In this document: in pieces, positions 1 through 5,466 of the stretch | Position numbering within the stretch: the first letter of the stretch is position 1 | How the letters are laid out: each line of letters opens with the position of its first letter | Assembly: GCA_002697475.1 (NCBI GenBank) | Contig: NZVW01000133.1 | Coordinates: 1-13,048, forward strand | Length of the DNA stretch: 13,048 nt | Direction of reading: 5' to 3' | DNA from: Aquimarina sp. | GTDB taxonomy: Bacteria > Bacteroidota > Bacteroidia > Flavobacteriales > Flavobacteriaceae | Notes under the pieces: generated by a model | The model's database searches: none | Told to the model about the DNA's origin: nothing | The model's input: only the letters and a program-made list of their open reading frames with translations | Position numbers and translations under genes: made by a program

Positions 1-2
1 CT

Positions 3-1028
3 AAAGAATTACCTCAATACACCAGGGAAACTAAGGAAATACTGCCATTTGTTGATCAATGGTTATCTGGTCAGGAAGATAGATACAGAAGAAAAGTACT
101 TAAGATTTTTGAGAATGCCGCCGTAGATAAACGCTACGGTATTATGGATATTGAAGAAGTGTTTACAGCTACATCTTTTAAGGATAAGAATGATATTTAC
201 ATCAGGGAGGTAAAAAAACTAGGTAAAAACGTATTGCAAAAAGCTCTAAATAAAGCTAATTGGGAACCAAAGTCACTTGATTATATTATAACAGTAAGCT
301 GTACAGGTATAATGATTCCTTCATTAGACGCTTACTTAATAAATGATTTGAGCCTTAAACAAGATATTATTCGTTTACCTGTTACAGAAATGGGTTGCGC
401 TGCAGGCGTTTCAGGTATTATATATGCTAAACAGTTTTTAGCAGCTAATCCTGGTAAAAGGGCAGCTGTAGTGGCAATAGAATCGCCTACAGCCACATTT
501 CAGTTAGATGACTATAGCATGGTAAATATGGTGAGTGCAGCAATTTTTGGAGATGGTGCAGCCTGTGTTTTACTTTCTTCTGAAACAGATGCACAAGGAC
601 CTGAAATACTGGGAGAGGAAATGTATCATTTTTATGATGCCATCCATATGATGGGATTTAGCCTTACGAATAATGGGCTTCAGATGGTTCTAGACCAGGA
701 AGTCCCTGAAAAAATTGCCGGACATTTTCCTGATATTATACATCCATTTCTGAAAAAATATGATTTATCAATACATGAAGTGGAACATCTGATTTTCCAT
801 CCCGGAGGTAAAAAGATCGTACAAACCGTAGAAGAACGTTTTGGAAAATTAGGTAAAAATATTGATGCCACTAAGGATGTGCTTAGAAATTATGGCAATA
901 TGAGTAGTGCTACAGTACTATATGTCTTAGAGCAGATAATAGATAAAAAACCCGAAAAAGGTGACATTGGGTTAATGCTCAGTTTTGGACCTGGATTCTC
1001 TGCGCAACGGGTATTATTACAATGGTAA
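3..1028 (+). CDS. Type III polyketide synthase (chalcone synthase-like), 5' end outside the window
   Basis: The frame is open from the first bases of the window, and the residues before the first ATG at 144 read like the normal N-terminal helices of this family. The gene therefore starts upstream and 144 is not its start. Numbered from the ATG at 144, the complete catalytic triad is visible: Cys85 in MGCAAG, His219 in FHPGG and Asn252 in GNMSSA. The His-Asn spacing of 33 equals that of plant chalcone synthase. A C-terminal SFGPG loop is also present. Type III synthases are homodimers that extend an acyl starter with malonyl-CoA without an ACP and cyclise it to a resorcinol, pyrone or phloroglucinol. 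Starter and product cannot be read from sequence. The downstream ACP, ketosynthase, dehydratase and enoyl reductase suggest a fatty-acyl starter made in the same operon (inference). The stop lies 4 nt before the next gene. Confidence 0.93.
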   Translation, partial: KELPQYTRETKEILPFVDQWLSGQEDRYRRKVLKIFENAAVDKRYGIMDIEEVFTATSFKDKNDIYIREVKKLGKNVLQKALNKANWEPKSLDYIITVSCTGIMIPSLDAYLINDLSLKQDIIRLPVTEMGCAAGVSGIIYAKQFLAANPGKRAAVVAIESPTATFQLDDYSMVNMVSAAIFGDGAACVLLSSETDAQGPEILGEEMYHFYDAIHMMGFSLTNNGLQMVLDQEVPEKIAGHFPDIIHPFLKKYDLSIHEVEHLIFHPGGKKIVQTVEERFGKLGKNIDATKDVLRNYGNMSSATVLYVLEQIIDKKPEKGDIGLMLSFGPGFSAQRVLLQW

Positions 1029-1032
1029 CTAT

Positions 1033-1821
1033 ATGATCAAAGAATTTAAAGATAAAAATCAATGGGCACTGATATTAGGTGGTAGCAAGGGATTGGGCTT
1101 TGCATCTGCTTTAAAATTAGCTCAACATGGTTTGAATATCATTTGTATTCACAGAGATAGAAAATCAGAATTACAAGATATTCATGATAATTTTGCACAG
1201 ATTGAAACAGAAGCTCAATTTTATAATTATAATATAGACCTTCTGAATTCAGATAAAAGAAAAGAAACTCTACAGGATATTCAATCCAGGATTGGTTCAG
1301 GTAACCTAAAAGTCCTGATACATAGCATAGCTAAAGGTAATCTGAAGCCAATGATTAATGATCGCATAGAATTAAAAAATGATGATTTTCAATTAACCAT
1401 CAATGCTATGGCCATAAGTCTATATGATTGGGCTAAAGGGTGTTTTGATGTTCAACTGTTTAGTGATGATGCCCGTATATTATCCTTCACCAGTGAAGGG
1501 AGTACTAAAGCCTGGCCGAACTATGCAGCTGTTTCTGCGGCTAAAGCATCACTTGAAGCAATCACACGAAGCATAGCACTAGAATTTGCTCCATATAATA
1601 TAAAGGCTAATTGTTTGCAGCCAGGAGCAGTGGATACGGCTTCTTTAAGGATGATACCTGGTTTTGAATCCATCATAGCACATAGTAAAGCAAGAAATCC
1701 TTATAATCGTCTAACCACAGCTAATGATGTAGCAAATGTTGTATATTTAATGAGCAAAGATGAAGCTTCGTGGATAAACGGATGTGTTATTCCTGTCAAT
1801 GGGGGAGAGCATATTAATTAA
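1033..1821 (+). CDS. SDR-fold enoyl-ACP reductase-like protein (FabI/FabL type)
   Basis: A 262-residue Rossmann protein with a nucleotide-binding GGSKGLG at residues 16-22. The catalytic pair is Tyr164 and Lys171 in PNYAAVSAAK, with six residues between them. That spacing is typical of enoyl-ACP reductases FabI and FabL; ordinary SDR ketoreductases have YxxxK. Other FabI/FabL-like traits are HSIAKG at 97-102, KASLEA after the active site and a PGAVDTASL loop near 197-205. FabI's extra tyrosine is a serine here, as in FabL. The likely role is NAD(P)H-dependent reduction of trans-2-enoyl-ACP in the operon's acyl chain assembly. I chose ATG 1033, 4 nt after the synthase stop; a longer frame back to 985 would overlap the synthase and add residues outside the fold. 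A divergent ketoreductase remains possible. Confidence 0.85.
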   Translation: MIKEFKDKNQWALILGGSKGLGFASALKLAQHGLNIICIHRDRKSELQDIHDNFAQIETEAQFYNYNIDLLNSDKRKETLQDIQSRIGSGNLKVLIHSIAKGNLKPMINDRIELKNDDFQLTINAMAISLYDWAKGCFDVQLFSDDARILSFTSEGSTKAWPNYAAVSAAKASLEAITRSIALEFAPYNIKANCLQPGAVDTASLRMIPGFESIIAHSKARNPYNRLTTANDVANVVYLMSKDEASWINGCVIPVNGGEHIN

Positions 1822-1932
1822 CTAGTCTGTACAGGCTCCATTTCAAAGGGCTTTATACCTAGTGCAATTCCTGATGACTTTGCTCTTGAACTAGCGAATA
1901 ATGAACCTCAACCTGAAAATTGCGCGTTTTGA
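1822..1932 (+). other. Start-less open stretch, possible remnant of a lost gene
   Basis: After the reductase stop the same frame stays open for 36 codons and ends in TGA at 1930-1932. It has no ATG, GTG or TTG in frame, so it cannot be an independent gene as it stands. The encoded residues are protein-like in mix (for example SISKGFIPSAIPDDF). The closing TGA overlaps the TTG at 1929 (TTGA), a possible dehydratase start, as in translationally coupled gene pairs. One reading is the 3' end of a gene deleted from the operon. A very faint similarity to the late part of ketosynthases (a GFIP-type turn) is not enough for a family call. It may also be chance, since 36 open codons are not rare. Confidence 0.25.
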
Positions 1933-2381
1933 AAACAAAAAAAATAACCAAAGAAGAGATTCTCAATTTACTTCCGTACAAGAGACCATTTTTGTTTGTA
2001 GATGAGATATTAACTCTGAATGAAGAGCAGATTGTTGCCCAATATACATTTAGGCAAGATGAATTCTTTTACGAAGGGCATTTTGTAGATAGCCCCATAA
2101 CACCAGGTGTCATTCTAACGGAATGCATGGCACAGATTGGACTGGCAAGTTTAGGGCTATATCTCATAAGAGATTCTGTTAAGAATAAAGCTCCTGATGT
2201 GGCTATGACAAGTAATGAAGTAAATTATTACAAATTGGTCTTACCTGGAGAAAAGGTTGTTGTAACAGCTATTAAAGAGTATTTTAGATTTAACAAGCTA
2301 AAATCCAAAGTGGAAATGGTAAATGACTCAGGGACGTTAGTTGCTAAAGGATTTGTTTCCGGAATGGTTATTAAGTATTAA
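1920..2381 (+). CDS. FabZ-like 3-hydroxyacyl-ACP dehydratase (hotdog fold)
   Basis: A hotdog protein of about 150 residues, the usual FabZ length. It carries the signature LLPYKRPFLFVDEI at residues 17-30 and the active-site stretch from GHF to the glutamate in LTE, with His54 and Glu68 separated by 14 positions as in FabZ. It should dehydrate 3-hydroxyacyl-ACP to the trans-2-enoyl-ACP that the preceding reductase can use. The start is non-ATG: an in-frame TGA lies at 1914-1916 and the first in-frame ATG falls inside the active-site helix (residue 70). TTG at 1920 or TTG at 1929 must serve. The second overlaps the TGA that ends the preceding open stretch and gives an N-terminus more like other FabZ proteins. 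The next gene follows after 12 nt. Confidence 0.9.
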   Translation: MRVLKTKKITKEEILNLLPYKRPFLFVDEILTLNEEQIVAQYTFRQDEFFYEGHFVDSPITPGVILTECMAQIGLASLGLYLIRDSVKNKAPDVAMTSNEVNYYKLVLPGEKVVVTAIKEYFRFNKLKSKVEMVNDSGTLVAKGFVSGMVIKY

Positions 2382-2393
2382 TGTAAAGTTTAA

Positions 2394-3299
2394 ATGAGTA
2401 TTAATTATCACATCCTTAAATCAATTTTAAAGCTAAAAGGTGAGAAAAAATCGTGGTCAAAGGATCCTGTAGATTATGTAAAAAAAAGAAAAGATAATCT
2501 TCTTTCTCCTACACAACGAATTTTGAAAGGAAATAGCTCTGAAGCATTTACAATACTTGATAGTAAAGTCTCTATAATTAAACCAAAAACGCAAAAATCA
2601 TCAAAGCATTTATTATTCTATTGCCACGGAGGAGCTTTCATTTATGGACCTACAAAGCATCAATGGAGTGGTATATCTAAAATTGTTAAAAGCACAGGGG
2701 TAACGGCGTGGTTAATTGACTATCCTAAAGCCCCGGAGAACGATATTTTGAAGATAACCGAAAATATATGTCAGGTATATCATAAAGCGCTTGAGTCTTA
2801 TGAGGTATCTAAAATTATATTTATCGGAGATTCTGTTGGGGGTAATTTATTGACCACACTTACACAGGGTTTGGTTAAGGATCAAACTGAAGTACCTAAA
2901 CATCTTATACTCATTACTCCTTTAATGGATGCAAGCTTAACAAATCCCAGGATACAATCAATTGATCCTATTGATCCTATCTTAAGCTATACTGGTGTAT
3001 ACTCCGCTAAGAAGATGTGTACGGGTAATTCTTCATTAAAAGATCCTATAATTTCACCTATTTATGGTTCTTTCAGAAATTTTCCTAAGATTCACCTTTT
3101 TATGGCCACCAATGATATTTTAATGCCGGATCAGGAAATATTTATTCAAAAAGTTATAAAAGCAGAAGGAGATATTGATGTAATAAGAGGTGAAGGGATG
3201 CCTCATATTTGGCCTTTCCTGCCTTTTATTCCAGAAGCAAAAAAGACCATGTACAGAATTATCAATATTATTGACAATATCATAAAAGATAAAAAATGA
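2394..3299 (+). CDS. Alpha/beta hydrolase of the hormone-sensitive lipase family
   Basis: A 301-residue protein with the hallmarks of the HSL (family IV) esterases. It has the oxyanion motif HGG at 78-80, the nucleophile elbow GDSVGG with Ser147, a probable catalytic Asp241 in TNDILMPD, and His271 in GMPHIW. No signal peptide is seen, so it is probably cytoplasmic. Family members cleave esters or thioesters of acyl chains. Inside this operon it may release or edit the acyl-ACP, or hydrolyse an ester of the final polyketide; both are inferences. It overlaps the following ketosynthase by 4 nt (ATGA), which argues for co-translation and a role in the same pathway. Confidence 0.88.
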   Translation: MSINYHILKSILKLKGEKKSWSKDPVDYVKKRKDNLLSPTQRILKGNSSEAFTILDSKVSIIKPKTQKSSKHLLFYCHGGAFIYGPTKHQWSGISKIVKSTGVTAWLIDYPKAPENDILKITENICQVYHKALESYEVSKIIFIGDSVGGNLLTTLTQGLVKDQTEVPKHLILITPLMDASLTNPRIQSIDPIDPILSYTGVYSAKKMCTGNSSLKDPIISPIYGSFRNFPKIHLFMATNDILMPDQEIFIQKVIKAEGDIDVIRGEGMPHIWPFLPFIPEAKKTMYRIINIIDNIIKDKK

Positions 3300-4573
3300 A
3301 TAAGAGAAGGGTAGTTATCACAGGACTTGGAGTCGTGGCACCCAATGGAATAACCGTTCCAGAATTCTATGATTCACTACACACGGGAAGAAGTGGTATC
3401 CAAAAAATAGACGAGCTTAAAAGTTTAAATTTTTCCTGTCAAGTAGCCGGAAAACCTATGCTTAAAGAAGGTTACTTAAACAATTACTTTAATAAAGTAC
3501 AACTAAAAGGATTAGCAGCTACAGGTTTGGAATATGGCGTAATTGCAGGGGTAGATGCTTGGAAAGACGCTGGATTAGAATTAACCGAAAATGGTCCAAC
3601 TAACTTTGATGCAGGAATTATTTTTGGTACGGGTATTTTAGGAGTTGATAAGTTTAGGGAAGCTATTTACAAAGTAGATGAAGGTAATGTCAGGCGGCTA
3701 GGAAGCACGACTGTAATCCAGACTATGGCTAGTGGTATAAGTGCTTTCCTTGGGGGAATTTTGGGGTGTGGTAATATAGTGACAACAAATTCCTCTGCTT
3801 GCAGTACAGGAACAGAAGCTGTTTTACTAGCCTATGACAGGATTTCTTCTGGGCAGGCTGAGATTATATTGTCAGGAAGCACGAGCGACAGTGGACCTTA
3901 TGTTTGGGGAGGGTTTGATGCTATGCGTATTTTACCACATAAGTATAATGATCATCCTCAGGAAGCATCAAGACCAATGAGCGCAACAGCCAGCGGCTTT
4001 GTTCCTGGAGCGGGTGCAGGGGCCTTGGTTTTGGAAAGTTTAGAAAGCGCACGGAATAGAAATGCCAAAATATATGCAGAAGTTTTAGGCGGAGCTGTAA
4101 ACAGCGGAGGACAAAGAAATGGAGGTAGTATGACTGCTCCAAATAGTGAGGCTGTACAAAAATGTATAACTAAAGCAGTTCATAACTCAGGTATTGAAGC
4201 ACATGATATAGATGCCATCAACGGACATTTAACAGCCACTACCAAGGATCCAACAGAAATAGAAAACTGGACTATAGCTCTTCAACGAAAGGGTAAAGAA
4301 TTTCCATATATAAATTCCTTAAAATCCTTAACGGGCCACTGCCTTGCGGCATCAGGAAGTATAGAGTGTGTGGCCAGTGTATTACAAATTCATAAAGAAT
4401 TCATATTTGGTAATATCAACTGCCAGGATGTACATCCGGATATATTATCTGTCATTGATGACAGTTGTATTCCTAACCAAACTATTAAAATAGCTCCTAA
4501 AACAGTCATAAAAGCAAGTTTTGGGTTTGGAGATGTTAATGCTTGTGTTATCTTTAAAAAGTTTTACGACTAA
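3296..4573 (+). CDS. Beta-ketoacyl-ACP synthase, FabF/KAS II-like
   Basis: A full-length thiolase-fold condensing enzyme (425 residues; FabF is a little over 400). It starts with the typical RRVVITGLGVVAPNG. The catalytic residues are Cys169 in SACSTG, His311 in NGHLTAT, Lys343 in SLKS and His348 in TGHCLAASG. This Cys-His-His set defines decarboxylating elongation synthases that use malonyl-ACP. Two motifs deviate: the loop after His311 reads LTAT where FabF has GTST, and the C-terminal GFGG reads GFGD at 410-413. The protein should elongate the chain carried by the ACP encoded 32 nt downstream. It looks like an active ketosynthase and not a chain-length factor, because the cysteine is kept. 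Confidence 0.92.
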   Translation: MNKRRVVITGLGVVAPNGITVPEFYDSLHTGRSGIQKIDELKSLNFSCQVAGKPMLKEGYLNNYFNKVQLKGLAATGLEYGVIAGVDAWKDAGLELTENGPTNFDAGIIFGTGILGVDKFREAIYKVDEGNVRRLGSTTVIQTMASGISAFLGGILGCGNIVTTNSSACSTGTEAVLLAYDRISSGQAEIILSGSTSDSGPYVWGGFDAMRILPHKYNDHPQEASRPMSATASGFVPGAGAGALVLESLESARNRNAKIYAEVLGGAVNSGGQRNGGSMTAPNSEAVQKCITKAVHNSGIEAHDIDAINGHLTATTKDPTEIENWTIALQRKGKEFPYINSLKSLTGHCLAASGSIECVASVLQIHKEFIFGNINCQDVHPDILSVIDDSCIPNQTIKIAPKTVIKASFGFGDVNACVIFKKFYD

Positions 4574-4605
4574 ACGTAATAACTCATAATCACATTTTAA
4601 TTTAT

Positions 4606-4857
4606 ATGAATCAAGATCAATTACTTCTTAAACTAAAAGAGATTATAACTCCTTATGTACAAAATGAAGAAGCCCTAAAAGACTTATCTGAGGATACCGA
4701 TTTTATTAAAGACTTAGAGATAAACTCTGCTAACCTCGTTGATGTAGTATTAGATGTGGAAGACGAATTTGATATTGTAATTGAAAATGAGGATATGGAA
4801 AAAATGTTAAATGTAAAGGCATCATTGGCAGTTATTAAAGAAAAATTGAATGCCTGA
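4606..4857 (+). CDS. Acyl carrier protein with a divergent attachment motif
   Basis: An acidic 83-residue protein of ACP length and helical pattern. The phosphopantetheine site is probably Ser41 in DLEINSANLVDVV, followed by the acidic helix DVEDEFDIVIE that normally contacts partner enzymes. The canonical DSL tripeptide is NSA here, so the aspartate before the serine and the hydrophobic residue after it are both changed. This indicates a pathway-specific carrier and not the housekeeping ACP (inference). Its stop overlaps the start of the phosphopantetheinyl transferase by one base (TGATG), so carrier and activating enzyme are likely translated together. Confidence 0.9.
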   Translation: MNQDQLLLKLKEIITPYVQNEEALKDLSEDTDFIKDLEINSANLVDVVLDVEDEFDIVIENEDMEKMLNVKASLAVIKEKLNA

Positions 4858-5393
4858 TGATCGGTAATGATATTATTGATCTTAATTATGCTTCCTTGAA
4901 AAGTAATACTTCTCGTAAAGGTTGGCTAGAAAAACTTTTTATCGAAAAAGAAATAGCAACTATTAACAATTCAATAAATCGCGATCAAACGATATGGCTA
5001 TTTTGGAGTCAAAAAGAAGCTGTCTACAAGGCACATCAAAGAAGATTTCAATTTGAGCCCATATTTAATCCTCAAGCTTACATTGTAAATGATAACACTG
5101 TTACAATAGATAGCTATAAGTATATTACAGAAAGCTCAATTAATGATGATTATATACACACAATAGCCTACCAAAAAAATGTACTTCAAAAAGATAAAAT
5201 TAGGGTTTTCCTAAACATTAAAGAGTTTAATTTTTTAGATCAAATAGCGTTAAAGCATACATACTCAAGAGATGAACTAAGTATTTTAAAAAATAAATTA
5301 GGTATTCCTGATATCTGTTTAAAAAACAAACCATTACCCTTTTGTTATTCCTCATCTCATCACGGTTCATACAACGCTTTTATATACATTTAG
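4857..5393 (+). CDS. 4'-phosphopantetheinyl transferase
   Basis: A 178-residue protein with both signatures of the phosphopantetheinyl transferase superfamily. These are IGNDIIDL at residues 2-9, whose Asp5 corresponds to a magnesium-binding residue, and FWSQKEAVYK at 49-58 with the conserved Trp, Lys-Glu and final Lys. It transfers phosphopantetheine from CoA to an ACP serine. It is larger than AcpS (about 120 residues) and smaller than typical Sfp proteins (about 220). Placed directly after, and overlapping, the atypical ACP gene, its natural substrate is probably that ACP (inference). It is the last gene of the operon; the next gene begins 73 nt later with a promoter-like element between. 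No clear terminator hairpin follows it. Confidence 0.88.
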   Translation: MIGNDIIDLNYASLKSNTSRKGWLEKLFIEKEIATINNSINRDQTIWLFWSQKEAVYKAHQRRFQFEPIFNPQAYIVNDNTVTIDSYKYITESSINDDYIHTIAYQKNVLQKDKIRVFLNIKEFNFLDQIALKHTYSRDELSILKNKLGIPDICLKNKPLPFCYSSSHHGSYNAFIYI

Positions 5394-5413
5394 GCATACT
5401 GATTTACTTTTCC

Positions 5414-5421
5414 TATTTTTG
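5414..5421 (+). promoter_or_regulatory. Candidate Bacteroidota -7 promoter element for the M16 protease gene
   Basis: TATTTTTG matches the TAnnTTTG -7 consensus exactly and lies 45 nt before the ATG at 5467. The upstream element is poor: TTTA at 5389-5392 stands 21 nt away in place of TTTG. It would separate the protease from the biosynthetic operon. Confidence 0.4.
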
Positions 5422-5466
5422 AACTAAACTCAATTAAGCTTTTATTCATTAATCAAACTTTCACAA

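Noticed and set aside
144..146. ATG 144 as the start of the type III polyketide synthase
   Set aside because: The frame is open back to the window edge with family-like N-terminal sequence, and the protein from 144 would be too short. The gene is 5'-truncated by the window.
985..1032. N-terminal extension of the reductase overlapping the synthase
   Set aside because: The extra 16 residues are the synthase C-terminal DNA read in another frame. ATG 1033 gives a normal SDR N-terminus 4 nt after the synthase stop.
3921..4142. Minus-strand ORF inside the ketosynthase gene
   Set aside because: It lies wholly within a strongly supported gene, has no family features and is an antisense shadow. The same applies to minus-strand ORFs at 680-871 and 6824-7027 and the plus-strand ORF at 10793-10987.
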